Below, piece after piece: positions 34,056 to 47,400 of a stretch of 64,000 nt of DNA (the stretch's first letter is position 1; each line of letters begins with the position of its first letter). The position numbers and the translations under genes are program-made. The notes under the pieces are model-generated. The model saw only the letters and a program-made list of their open reading frames with translations, was not told where the DNA came from and ran no database searches. The DNA is from Chlorocebus sabaeus (lineage: Eukaryota > Chordata > Mammalia > Primates > Cercopithecidae), in assembly GCF_047675955.1 (NCBI RefSeq), contig NC_132904.1:1551501-1615500 (forward strand), read 5' to 3'.

Positions 34056-35559
34056 AATATCACAGAAACGACTCTGTTCTTCTCAGTGCATCCCATCAGG
34101 TGGTGAATAGTTTCGATTTATCTGGTTATTGATGACGTTCACTTTGATCATTTGATCAAGGTGATGCCTGCTGGGCTTCCCTGCCTGTAAAGTTACCTCT
34201 GACGGCATAAAGTCCTCAAGTTTCTTTGTGATTGCGATGACTCTTCAGGAAGCTTCTTTGGAACTAAAGATCCCTGTGGTTGTTCAACTTCCAGTTTATT
34301 GATTTATTGACATCAGTATATCAAACTCAGGTTCCTATTTTATTTAATGAACTGGAATCGTGACTAACATTATTGGTTTTGATGCTCAAGTTGTCTCTGG
34401 CGTGGCCGGTAAGAAGCGACTCCTGTGTGTTTTCTGCAAGTCGTCGCCCTGGCTCATCCTGCCCCTGACCTTCCCCAGGGAGCCCCGGGTCCTGTGGGTG
34501 GTGAGTGGTATTTAGGGCCCAGGGTCTGCCACTGGAGGATGGGGATGGGGTTGCTGCTTCCAGAGTCTCTGAGAGGAAGGAGCTGGAGAATAAATGGATT
34601 CCTCCAACTCCAATCCAACACCGCAGGCTGCATTCTAGTTTCATACGTTTCAATATTTGTCACTCTCTGCCCACAGTGAGAAAGAGGACTCTCATTAGCT
34701 TTAATATCTTTACTTCTTTTACCGACCCCCTGGGTGTAACCACCTCCCTCCCATTGCCACTGCCCATCTCCCTGCAGATGCCCTTCTCATCATGCTTGGC
34801 TCTGGCCCCCTCCTTGCAGCCCCTCCTCTCCATGCCCAGCCTCCTGCCCTCCTCCTCGAGTACCTACTCCACAGGGATGCCCTCACACTCTCCTCTCTGT
34901 GCAGCTTTGTTCACAATAAAAATTACTAATCACCACTGTTCACTTCCCTTCCCAGAACCGGTTTTCTTCCAGAGATATTCTATTCTATGCATTGGAATTA
35001 TTTATGAATAAATATAAGGATAGTTTCTCTCACAGATATTACTTGAACCCAAAGATGTGCATAGTTATTTATTTTATTTTCATATGCATATGAAAATATG
35101 TCAGTAGACATTTGAGTTATTTCCCATTGGTGGCATTTATGCATAATACTGCAATATATAAAGGACATAAATATTATACAGAAAACTACATCAAGCATAA
35201 ATGTACAACTTAGTGACTTTTATAAAGCAAATACTCATGCAACCACCACCAGCATCAGCAAACGGAACCTTCCCAGCAACCCAGAAGTTGCCCCACCTGT
35301 GCCCAGATTTGTCAAATGCATCGTTTTTCATGATGATCACTCTATTTGTGTCTTGCAGAGAAAATCAGTAACCAAATGGAAGATGTTGGTAATTGTGACT
35401 ATATTAAAATTGGAAACTTCTGTTTATAAAAAGATGTCATCAAGAGAGTTAGGAGGAAAGCCTCTAAGCGGAAGAAATTATCTGTACTGCGTAGAACCAT
35501 CAGAGGACGTGGACACGCTGTCCTGAGAGAACCCCTAGAATCACGGAGAAACTGACAGC
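34056..35559. other. Unassigned sequence
   Basis: No gene recognised. Frames at 34327-34653 (minus) and 34505-35011 (plus) overlap and lack domains. 35030-35540 is AT-rich and probably old LINE sequence. Confidence 0.35.
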
Positions 35560-35719
35560 CTGGTAGGAAAGAAATGGTCAAGACACTGAAACAGGCATTT
35601 CACAAAGAGGAAAACCAAATGGCCAGTCAGCCTACAGAAAAGACGTTCAACTTCCTCACCCCTCTGGGAAGCACAAACCAAAACCGCTGTGAGATACTAC
35701 CACGTGTTCCCTTGAGTGG

Positions 35720-35753
<34 letters not shown>

Positions 35754-36420
35754 CTGACAGCAGGTGCACTGGGGAGGAAATGAAACGGTGGGAACACACA
35801 CTGCTGGCGAGGCACAGACACATTGCAGGGCGGGCGTTGCCTGCTGGGGTGGAGGATTGGCAAACCTCATAATTCAGCGATCCCACCACGAAGGATCTGC
35901 CCAAGAGACACGGGGACCGGGGGACCCTGGCAGCGTGCACAGGGATGCTCGTAGCAGTGTTGCCCCTAAATGCCAAGATGGAAACCGCCCAAGAGTTTGT
36001 TGGTGGTCAAATGGATATGTACGCTGTGGTACATGATGCAATGGATGTCAGGGTGCAACGAAAATTCATAAGCACCCCAGTGAATCCCTGGGGGGTGACT
36101 CCGCGCAAAACAACAAGCACAAAAGAGTGCATGGCCCGGTTCCATTCCTAAAAAGCTCCAAAAATCCGGAGCCTGTTTAACAGGTGACAGCGCTGAGGGA
36201 TGCACTCGTAGGTCGTCAAAATGTACGCAGGAACTTGGGATTGATTGCTGGGTGTGGATCAGTCAGGGTGGGGGTCCCAGCTGGGAAAGAAGGGGGTCGG
36301 GTCAGAAGGAGCCCCTGGGGGCTTCTAGGGGTCTGGACAAAGTGCTGTTTCTTGATATTTTATGGCTAAATTGATGGGTGATTGTTTTGTGAAGATTCAT
36401 CAAGCTGTACATTTAAAAAA
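35560..36420 (+). mobile_element. Diverged L1 3' end with a 28-base poly(A) tract
   Basis: AGGCATTTCACAAAGAGGAAA, AAACCGCTGTGAGATACTACC and CAAATGGATATGTACGCTGTGG follow the L1M ORF2-end order. The A run sits at about 35724-35751. Confidence 0.6.
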
Positions 36421-37320
36421 AAGTTACTTTTAATTGACTTTGGGCAGTATTCTCTGCATTATATTTCACATTTAAGAAGTTTTTGTTTAAAGAAATCCTT
36501 TCTTTCCTATAGGTCACGGACAGCTCACTATTTTTGGCTAAAAGTCATCGTTACTACTTTGAAAAGATTCGATTTTCTCTGGCTGCTTCGAAGGCATTTT
36601 CCTCTGTGTCTCTGGTGCTGCACGGTTTGGTTGTGATGTCCTCAGTCAGGGATTTAGTGTTCTATTGTGTGGGCTTCACTGATCTCGAACTAGGGGGTTG
36701 ATGGAGCTTATCAACTGTGGGCCATTTTCAGATGCTGTTTCCAGTGAGTACGTCTGCCTCTCCCACCATCACAGCCTCTCTGGCCAGTCTCCCAGGAGCA
36801 CATCTCCCGTCCTGGCTGCCAACCGCCCCTGACCACCCCTGCAAAGCCTCCAGCTCAGCAAGTGGATGTGAAGGGGGGATGGGGAGGAGATTCCTGTCCC
36901 TTTTCTGTCTCAGAACAGTTCCCCTCTCCGCTCAGTCCCTGTCAAGGGCAGTTCCTCTCATCCTGAGGTCCAGTGCAATGGAGCTCGCCTCAGTGGGCCC
37001 TGTGGTTTGGTGGAGTCAGAGACTTCCCCAGCCCCTTGTGCCCCCATCCATCTGAGCTAGTCAGCTGCATGCTATGGGAGCAGGAGGGCCCCAGGGACCA
37101 TATATTCCTGGTCTCTAAAGCCCCCATGGCACTGCTGAGCACATGCAATTAGGAAAGAATGTTATGCAGCTTTCCCATGTCTGGAGAACAGGCATCAAGC
37201 TCTGCCACCTGCTGGAGTGGGCAGTGGCTTGGTAAGGGCAGGGGAGCCTAGAGAGTTCTAGGCCACTGTGGTCACAGGAAGGGAGGCTGGGGGATGACCC
37301 TATCAAGCACATCCTCCCCA
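36421..37320. other. Repeat-poor unassigned sequence
   Basis: No gene or repeat supported. Confidence 0.35.
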
Positions 37321-37321
37321 G

Positions 37322-38062
37322 TGCACACACATCCTACACATGCACACAGCCACACACATCACACATACACAATATACACATGCACACATACATGCACACA
37401 CGTACACACAACACACACATGCACATAGTCACACATGCACATATTCACAATCCACACATGCACACAATCACACACACATGCACACAGTCACATGCAGCAC
37501 ATATACACACATACACAGCCACACACATGTGTACACAACACACACACATGCATAGTCACACACATGCACAGTCACAAACATGCACACACAATACATCCAC
37601 ACACATGCATACACATGTACACACAACACATACACATGCATGCACAGTCACACACATACAATCACACAAAGCACATTTACACACAGGCACACAGGCACAT
37701 ATGCACACACTTGTACACACAACACACACATGCACACAGTCACACACACATGCACACATAGCATGTACATCACATGCAGTCACACACATGCAAACACATG
37801 TACAGTCACATACATGCAAACACATATACACATAATATATGCATGCCATTAGTCACACACACATGCAGTCACACACAGCACGTACACACATGCACACAGT
37901 CACACATAATCAGTCACACACACATGCACACATACACAGACAAAAGCGCACATGCACACACACTACACACACACATGAACACATGTGCACACAGTCTCAC
38001 ATAAGCACAGTCACACGGACATGCAACACACATGCACAGTCACACACACACACAGATGAACA
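37322..38062 (+). repeat. CA-rich tandem block (CACACATGCACACAGTCACA-type)
   Basis: About 740 bases of irregular units combining CACACA, CATGCA and AGTCACA. Open frames rich in His/Thr are artefacts of the repeat. Confidence 0.95.
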
Positions 38063-38097
38063 GTGAGGCTCAGCCTTTACACTCCCCTCAGTCCTGA

Positions 38098-38282
38098 TCC
38101 TTTATTTATTCATTTATTTATTTATTTATTTATTGAGACAGGGTCTCGCTCTGTCACCCAGGCTGGAGTGCAGTGGTGCAATCATGGCTCACTGCAGCCT
38201 TGAGTTCCTGGGCACAAGCGATCCTCCTGCATCAGCCTCCCAAAGCACTGGGAATATAAGCATGAGTCACTGCGCCCAGCCC
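38098..38282 (-). mobile_element. Partial AluJ-like element
   Basis: Antisense, (TTTA)n head, GAGACAGGGTCTCGCTCTG to CACTGCGCCCAGCC, with an internal deletion. Confidence 0.8.
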
Positions 38283-41200
38283 CAATCCTTTTAAACGGGG
38301 CTGTTGGGCTGGGGTCCCAAGGGTAGTGACCAGGGCAGCATGGGGAGAGGGGAGGGCAGGGAAAGTCACCTGACTCCCAAAAGATACAGAAATACATGGA
38401 GGCACGTAGGGAGAAGGACAGAGAGAGAGAGCGAGAGGGAGATTCTTTCTTTCATTCATACAATGTTTATTGAACGTCCAATGTTTGCCAGGCACTGTGC
38501 AAAATCCCATAAAAATGAGGCGGGAGGAGTGCAGTGGACAGGGAGCGCCAGCAGGTCAGGCATGAGTACAGACAGGCGGAGACACAGACTTCGAAGCCGG
38601 ACCCCAGCGCTGGAGCTGACGCCTGCTTGCTTGCCTGCTGAGGGCGAGAATGCACCTGCTATGGGGGCCTGACCTCACCGTGGACACCCACTGCGGGAGC
38701 ACCAGTCTTCCCCTGGTCCCCAGGGTGTGGAAGCCAGGGGCCTTTGTAGCCCCACATTGCCCGGAGTTGGATACAAACATCCCAAGAGCTAGGGGTGCCT
38801 TTACTGGCTGGAAGGTAACTGTTCCATTTCCCCAACATGAACCCAGAAAGCTTCAGCCAGGCACAGGCACATCCCAGGGAAAAGCTGGCTGAGGGCTTCC
38901 CTAATGCAGGTGTGTTTCCTCCTGGCCCCTGTCCCAGGCAGCCACCAGCACTGGCATCGAAGGCTTAAGGAAAATAGGGAAAGAAAGCATTTGCCCCTCT
39001 ACTTTCTTCCCTCCCAGGCATAACATGGACGACACCTGGACACTGGGGTCGGCCTTAGCTGACCTCATGACCCAGGACCCAGGTCTCCCCCAGGTGCCCC
39101 AGGAATTAGAAGCTAGGACCCTCTCTCTTCCAAGGCCCAGCAGCCTCTGCCTTCATTTTCCAGCCCAGGCTCATCCAGGAAAGCCTCTGGGTCTAATGGT
39201 GAAAGCATCCAAAGTGCCCACAACCGGGCTGCCCACATGCTCGGTGAGGCGTTCAGCCGCCCCTGGCACTTCTGCCACCATCCTCCAAGAGGCCCGATGA
39301 CAGCTCCATGCAGCTCTGCATCAGCCTCGCAGCCGCCGCCTCCTGCCCGCTCCTCCCACCACTGCCTGGGGTGAAGGGTCAGTGCTCAAGAGTCCCACAT
39401 GGTCCCCACCCTGTCCCCTCTCTCGACTCAGACCCCCAAGCCCTCCCGTTTTGAGGTCACACACTCCCCTCCCCTCCCCTCTTCCCTGAGCAACCCCTCC
39501 ACCTCGGCCTGGGCTGCACCCCAGGCCCATAGGCAGGTGTTGGCCACCCTGCCTTCCTTTGCAGGTTTCTGGGTCAAGACTGTGACCTGCCTCTTGCTCA
39601 CTGCACTCCTGCCACGGTGTGCCCTGTCTCCTGCGTCTGTCCCATCTGCTGCTAACTCAAGGTCCTCCCTTCCGAGGCATCCCACATCCCCGGCCCAGAA
39701 GGCTCTTCCCTTCTCTGCTTGGCATCTCAAAGTCAACATCTTCTTCTCCCTGGTTTCCTGCTGTTGGTACACAGCCCTCTCTACCCACTGTGCTGCCCAA
39801 GTCAAGGGGCGGGAATCCTCTGGGCTTCTCCCCCAGCTTACCTCCCAAACCAGTCAACCCCACCACCTGCACAGCTGCCAGGCGCCCTGCTGTCCAACCC
39901 TCTGCTGCTGGCCCCAGCCCAGGCTCAGCTCCTCCACTTGCATCCACCTCTGTCCACTGGGATCACCTCCAAGCTGGCCTCGCTACCCCGGAGGGCACAA
40001 TCTTCCCAAAACACGAAGCACACGGCCATGCCCCTTCCCTGGGAAAGTTCGCCTGCCTTCCCATGGAATAACAAGTCCTTCCCACTGCACACCTGAGCTG
40101 TGAGATTTCCTGCAGTTTCCCAGACCAGCAGGGTCCCCACAGTGCAAGGCTCTGCACCCATGGCCACTGCCTTGTCTTCTTCATCTTCACCTCCCCGCCT
40201 CCTTCGTGTGCCTCGACACCCTGCGCTTTTCCTAGTGCACCCTCATCAGACTTGTCTTCAGGGCTGACCGGCACCCGCATGACTCTGCCTGAGTTCCAAG
40301 GGGACAGAGCCCATCCCTGCATCCTGCCTTCCACATTGCAGACTGCACGTGCTGTGGACCGGGATGGCGCGGGTCTCGGCCTTTGAACAGCATCTTCAGT
40401 TGATTTTCACAGTGATTGTAGAAGTGAACGGTCATTTTCCTATTTTACAGTTAAGGAGATGGGCACGAGAGAGGTAAAGGGGCCTGCCCGGGTCCCAGAG
40501 CCCTCCAGGAGGGACAGGGGTTAGCCAGGGGTCTATCGTCTCTGCCTGCTGCTTCCTTCTGAGTGAATGTGTGGTTTCCTTTGCTCTGATTTGGCCAACG
40601 CAGGCAGCTGAGGCTGTGCTCTACCCACTTCTGTCCCCCCAAGAGGCTACCTGACCCTCTAAGCGACTCGAGTTTGGGGTACCTCCACCAAATGCCCACC
40701 CCCCCATTCACTGTCTGGCACAGCTGTAATGGAGCAGACTGTCTCCTGCAGTCCGCTGTGACACAGTGCCAGGGGCCCTGACCACCAGGCAGTTCCTGAA
40801 GGAGGCTTGCAAAGCTTCCAGACTTTTCCAGGCCCTGCCAGGGACACAAAGTAGAAGGCTGGGCTGGAGCTGCATGGATACTTCATTGAAAGTTCACAGA
40901 CACCAGGGCTCTGAGCAGGGTCACAGCGTGGAGGAGGCAGGGACAGGGAGCATAGAGTGAGTCGTCCCATCCTAGGACACTTTTGCATAAGCCCTTCCTG
41001 CTAGGTGTCAGGTCCAAGGAGCCCCAGGAGCCTGGGAAGGGGCACGTGAAGGCAGGGACACAGACACTGGAAGCCAGGGTGCAGCAGCGAGGGGAGAAGC
41101 CCCCAGGCCCCAGACACAGGCAGGGCGGAGGCCAGGAGGCAGAGGGGGTGGGCTGAGGGCCAAGCTCACTGCCCCCTTGCTGTACTCAGCTTCTGATGCC

Positions 41201-41344
41201 CTTGCTGCCCGGTTCACATTTCAAGGGAGCCCCAGGACAAGAAGCTCTGCCCTGCCCCAACCTCATGGGATCCTGCGTTTCAGGGACCATGAGAATAAAC
41301 ATGTCTCAGTGCTTGTCTCCGCCAGAGGACGTGCCTGGCAGGCC
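38283..41344. other. Repeat-poor region; probable IFITM10 3' UTR and downstream flank
   Basis: GC-rich and nearly repeat-free. GTTTATTGAACG... near 38465 resembles an antisense L2/MIR 3' end. The part next to 41345 should be 3' UTR of IFITM10 on the minus strand. The first plausible minus-strand AATAAA (TTTATT on the plus strand) is near 38465, so the UTR length is unresolved. Overlapping plus and minus frames at 39399-40103 have no domain. Confidence 0.4.
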
Positions 41345-41494
41345 TTAGTAGTCGGTGAGGGGGTACCGCAGGAAGATGAAGACGAGGATGATGCAGGAGG
41401 CTGCCAGGGCAGAGCTGGTGATGTTGAACAGCCGGGCCGTCTTTGCATCCTCCACGGCTCCATTCAGGTCATTGAGAAGCTTCTTGTCTCGCAC
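41345..41494 (-). CDS. IFITM10: IFITM10 exon 3 (cytosolic loop, C-terminal transmembrane helix)
   Basis: Begins VRDKKLLNDLNGAVEDAKTA after TTCAG and ends FLRYPLTDY-TAA. A single hydrophobic helix (SSALAASCIILVFIFL) forms the C-terminal membrane span. NIT before the helix is a potential N-glycosylation triplet if it is lumenal. The frame is open upstream into the intron, but that extension has no homology. Confidence 0.96.
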   Translation of the reverse strand: MRDKKLLNDLNGAVEDAKTARLFNITSSALAASCIILVFIFLRYPLTDY

Positions 41495-44400
41495 CTGAAG
41501 CCGGGAGGACGAGAGGAAACAGGCAGTCAGCCAGGGAGCAGGGCCCCGGAGCAGCCAGGAGCCCAGCAGGGCCAGTGCCGCAGCACTCAGCACAGTATCA
41601 GTGTCTTGTTTCCGAGAGCTGACGAATGAACTATGGTTCTGGAGGAAGATGTCTCTGCCCTGGGGTACCAGACACTGATGAACTTAGGGGCACAGGGGCA
41701 TCATGTCTGAAACCTTCTCTCAACCCTGTACTGGTTTATAAAGTAGGTAAGATGTATTTATGTAGAGAGAGAGAAGCAAATATGGTAAAATGTTAACATT
41801 TGGGACATCTGGGTGAAGGATATAAAGAAATTCTTTTCCTTTTTGCAAGTTTTAAATGATCAAAATAAAAGAAGTTGGCCTCAGAGAGAATATGATTGGA
41901 GGATGGGGTGACACAACTCTCTCCTAATTTGACTGGTTCTGCTTAGTTTAAAATTAACTGGGATGCCCTGAGGACGAGCGTTGTGCATTGGCAGGAGAGA
42001 CAGCAGTCTCCAGGGCCCTTGGGGAGGGATATTAAGGTGAAGGGAGTGGGCTGGCACTCAGGAAGTCCTGGGGAGGCAGTGGACTGAGCTGGACTCACTT
42101 CCAAGAAGTGACCTTCATTCAGAATGAGTTATAGGGCCCTCCCTCCTCAGCACTCTTTCTTTCTATCACATTCACAGACATGTGCGTGAGTTTGCTGTAA
42201 GAAGAAACCAGGATGAGGAAGGGAAAGAGAATGGAAAGAGAGTAAGAGAGGAAGAGGCAAAAAGTCTTTGCCTTAGTAGATTGGGGCTGGGCTGAAAGAA
42301 GGAAGGTGGGTAGATAGATACTGGGACTGACTAATGCCTGGATCCCTCAGTGCACAGATTAGGCAGATGGACAGGAGACCCAGGTCAGAAGAGTGGACGG
42401 ACAGAGGATAGATGGGTGGTCAGGGCAATGGGTGCATAACTGAGTTGAAGAAAGGAAGCATGAATGGTTTGGCCTGTGGGTGGATGGATGGAAGAGGCAG
42501 AATAGTAGAAGGGAAAAAGGGAGAGGAGAGAAAAAAGAGGATAGAGGGAGTGGGGAAGGGAAAGAGAGAACGCAATTCAGTGGAGTGGAATGGAATGAAG
42601 TGGAGTAAATGCAGTGAAGTGCAATAGAGTGGAGCGGATGGAGTGGATAGATAGAGTGGAGTGAGGTGGAGTGAAGTGGAGTGGATGGATGGAGTGGATG
42701 GAGTGGAGAAGATGAAGTGGAGTGGATGGAGTGAATGGAGTGGAGTGAATGGAGTGAATGGAGTGGAGTGGATAAAATGGATGGAGTGGAGAGGATGGAA
42801 TGGATGGAGTGGAGAGGATGGAATGGATGGAGTGGAGAGGATGGAATGGATGGAGTGGAATGCATGGAATGGATGGAGTGGAGTCGGTGGAATGGATGGA
42901 ATGGATGGAGTGGAGTGGATGGAATGGATGGAGTGGATGGAATGGAGTGAGTGGAATGGATGAACTGGAGTTAATGGACTGGATGGAGTGGATGGAATGG
43001 ATGGAGTGGATGGAATGGATGGAGTGGATAAGGTGGATGGAGTGGAGTGAATGGAATGGATGGAGTGGATGGAGGGGAGTGGGTTGAAAGATGGAGTGGA
43101 GTCAATGGAGTGGGGCTGGAATAAAAGTTGGAGAGAGAAGGGAAGGGAGGGAACAAGGACAAATGAGCAAATAGATGACTTTGAAGATAAATTGCACAGA
43201 ATGTGCTATCAAAATGGAGAGATCAACGATGTGAAGAAGCAGGTATTGAGGAATCAGGGTAGGGAAGGAGGCAGGAAGAAAGTCTATGCTCTCATCGGGT
43301 TCTCATGCTAGTGGTTTTGGAGGAATCTGAGATATGATTGAAATTTGTATTCCTTTCTAGGGACTGAATGTGTCACCCACTTATTGAGGTCTTATTTGAT
43401 GCCTTTGTTAAAATAAAGTTGTATAACTTTCTCCAGAAAGAGCTATTACATCTTTTGTTAGACATAGTCAATTTATTTTGTTTTTTATTATTATGTAAAA
43501 GTATATTTTAAAATCGTATGTCTAACTGATTTTGTATCCAGCTAAACTATCATATTGTACTAATTGACCACATGTTCTTAATAATAAATCATATCTACAG
43601 CAAATACCAGTAGTTCTATTTCCTCCTTGCAGTCTATTCCTAGACAGCACAGCATAGAGGTTAAAGCACAGATGCAGAAACACTGACTGGATTTCAATCC
43701 TGATTCTGTGGGTCACAGAGTGTGCAGCCTTAGGCAAGCTAACAACTCACTCTTCTGCTCCTCATTTCCTCATCTGTGACATGAAGATGACAACAGCGCT
43801 GCCTCCCAAGGTTGTGGGAAAGGCTTAATGAATTGATGGATGTGAAACTCCACCACAGACCCTGGGCCAAAGTAAGCTCCTCTCATGGAGGCAAAGAAGA
43901 TCCCAGAGTGATCCCAGTCGGCAGCAATGAGGACAAGCAGTTGAGTCTCATTTTTGACCTCAACGTACCAGGAAGGATAATGCTCATCTTATCATTAGAG
44001 GTCTATGATTGCATTAGAATTTCTATAAGATAAACATATTTTTTCCTTCTCTAATTCATTAACAAGGTAGATTATAATTCATTGATTTTCTTATACCAAG
44101 ACAACTCTGAATTCCTAAAACAAACTTTTGGTCATGATTTCTTTGTTGGATACTTGGAGTGAGGAATAATGTGGCAGAGGGAGGGTGAAACACTGGGTGT
44201 CAAAAGCGGATGGAGTGGCGGGCAGGAGGCTGAGGCAGCTGGGGTATTGGGTGCATGGAAAATGGCGGCCATAGCTAAAGAAGATAGGGAAGAGGAGGGC
44301 GGGGAAGTGATCCCAGAAAGGTGGGTGGATGGAGCTGAGGGGTTATATGGATGGAGACTGGGTGTATGGGACAGAGAAATGGAGGTAGAAACTTGTGCTG

Positions 44401-47400
44401 GGTAGGGAGGAGGGCTGGACAGATATAAGAATGTATGCTGGATGAGTGGGACAGGCAGACAGCTCGAACACAATACTTCTTGATGTACAATGGGGCTACA
44501 GTCCAATAAATCCATCATAAGTTTAAAGTGTCGTAATTGAACGTTTCATACGCATTTTCGTATGATGCGTTTTTCACAAGCCTGGTAAACTGAGGAGCGT
44601 ACTGAGTGCCTATGGGTTTCCTGCCATTGTGAAGTTGAAAAATCATATGTCAAACCATCATAAGGTGGGGACCGTCTGTACATGCTGGATGGGGGAACAG
44701 GACTATAGACGAACATATGAATGTATGTCCAAATGGACAGATGGATATGCAAATGTATGCCACATGGGTGGGGCAGCTGGGTAAGTGGGTAAGTGCATGG
44801 CTGCTGGATGGGAGGTGACGTGTGGATATGTGAGAGCATGTTCAGTGGGCAGGACGGGCAAATAGATGAATACACGAGAATGTGTGCTCATGTGTTCATG
44901 GTGGCTTGGACCAGGGCAGTGGCAGTGAAGGTGGAGAGACCCGGCCAACTTCTGGACATGTGTTGAAGGTGGAGCTGACAGCGTTTGCTGGGATCAGGTT
45001 TGCAGTGTGATAAAAAGAATGGAGGCCGGGCGCGGTGGCTCACACCTGTAATCCCAGCACTTTGGGAGGCCGAGGCGGGTGGATCATGAAGTCAGGCGTT
45101 CAAGACCAGCCTGGCCAAGATGGTGAAACCCGTCTCTACTAAAAATACAAAAAAATTTGCCGGACACGGTGGCAGGCGCCTGTAATCCCAGCTGCTCAGG
45201 AGGCTGAGGCAGGAAAATCGCTTGAACTTGGAGGGCGGAGGTTGCAGTGAGCTGAGATCATGTCACCGCACTCCAGCCTGGGTGACAGGGTGAGATTCCG
45301 TCTCAAAAAAAAAAAAAAAAAAAAAAAAAAGACAGGAACTTCAAGTGATTTCAATGAATGGACAGGTGGCTACAGGAATACAGGAACGGATGCCAGACTG
45401 GAGGGGCAGGTGCACAGATGGGTTTCTGAATGCCCGCTGGATGGCTGGAGCAGGTCCATGGCTGGATATAGTAATGGACACTGGATGGCTGGGACGAATC
45501 CATGAGCTGAATCGGTGGAACAGGTAGATAAATGAATTTATGATATGTTTTGGATGGGTAAGACTGGTGGATAATAGGAAGGAGGGTTGTTGATAAATAT
45601 AGCATAGACCACTGGATGGTAGATGGGTAGACAGATTCATTAATCAATCAATCCATCAATCATCAATCAATATTTACTTAGTGCCTGCTCTGAGTAGTTG
45701 CTATTCTAGGTCCTGCTTATATTACAAGGAATAAAACAGAGTCTCTGTCCTCATGTAGCTTACATTGTAGGGAGAAGATACAGAAAATAAACACAATAAA
45801 TAAGTAAAACATGTAATGTGCTCAGTGTGCTAAAAAGAAACCCGAAGAGGCTCAAGGGAACAGAGAGTGCTGTAGGAGGTGCGAGTCTAGCTCGGTGGCC
45901 AGGAAAGACCTTGTGGGGTGGGAGATATTTGAGGAAAGACCAGAATAATGTGACAGACTCGGCCATGTGTTCATCCACAGGGAGGCACGTCCTGGGTGCA
46001 TAGAGCTCTATGTGCAGGGCCCGGTGCTTCTGAGGACTAGGTGCAGAGTAGGGGTAGCAGATCACAGAGAGAAGGGGAGGACATACGGTCAGAGGAGACC
46101 ATCCAGGAGCATGGTGCAGGCTCTGAGGGTGCTTTTTAGTCATTTAGAGCCGGAAAGATGAACGTGATATGACATATGTGAACCAGGCAGTGCTGGCTGC
46201 TGTGCTAAGAACAGATGGTGGGGACCGGGTGCGATGGCTCACGCCTGTAATCCCAGCACTTTAGGAGGCCAAGGCAGGCGGATCACGAAGTCAGGAGTTC
46301 GAGACCAGCCTGACCAACATGGTGAAACCCCGTCTCTACTAAAAATACAAACATTAGCCTGGTGTGGTAGGGTGTACCTGTAATCCCAGCTACTCGGGAG
46401 GCTGAGGAAGGAGAATCGCTTGAACACAGGAGGTGGAGGTTGCAGTGAGCCGATGTCACGCCACTGCACTCCAGCCTGGGCAATAGAGCAAGACTCCATC
46501 TCAAAAAAAAAAAAGAAGGGATAGCTGAACAGGCAGAGAGAGGTGGATTGAATGGTCCAGGGGAGGGTGAGGGTGGCTTGGACAGGGCAACAGTGGTGAA
46601 GGTAGTGAGACTTGGCCAGCTCCTGGACATGCATGGAAGGTGGAGCTGATGGTGGTTGCTGGGATCACGTGTAGAGTGTGATAAAAAGCGTGGAACTTGA
46701 CATGATCTCAAGGTTTTTGGGGTTTGATCAACTGAACAGGGAGCTGTAGAAGGCTGCAAAAGGAAGATTCATTTAGCAGTTCAATTTCTGACATGTCAAG
46801 TTAGGGATGCCCTTTAGACACGCAGCAGATATTTGGCATAGCACTTTGTGCGAGTCTGGAGTTCAGAGAGGAGGTCTAGGGCAGAGATATAAATTTGAGA
46901 GGCATCAGCAGAAAGATGGTATTTAAAACGGATATAGTTTGAACATCTGTCCCCGCCGAATCTATGTTGCAGCGATCCCCAGTGGTGGAGAGGGCCTGGT
47001 GGGAGGTGTTTGGGTTATGCATGCAGGTCTCATGGCTTGATGCCATCCTCGCCATAGTGAGTGAATTCCTGAGAGCTGGTTGCTTAAAAGTGTGAGGCGC
47101 CTCCCCGTTATCTCTCCCTTGCTCCCACTCTCGCCACGTGAGATGCCTGCTCCCACTCTGCCCTCCACCATGACTGGAAGCCTCCTGAGGCTTCCCCAGA
47201 AGCAGATACCAGCACCATGCTGCCTGTACAGCCTGCCAAATTAAACCTCTTTTCCTATAAATTACTCGCTCTCAGGTGTTTCTTTACAGCTGTGCAAGAA
47301 TGGCCTAATACTAAAGCCATGGTACTGGATGGGGCGCCAAGGGAGTGAACGTGAAGGAAGGAGAGGATGGAAGGCTAAGCCCTGGAGATCCACAGTGTCA

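Noticed and set aside
37340..38066. His/Thr-rich frames in the CA block
   Set aside because: Repeat artefact, all frames open.
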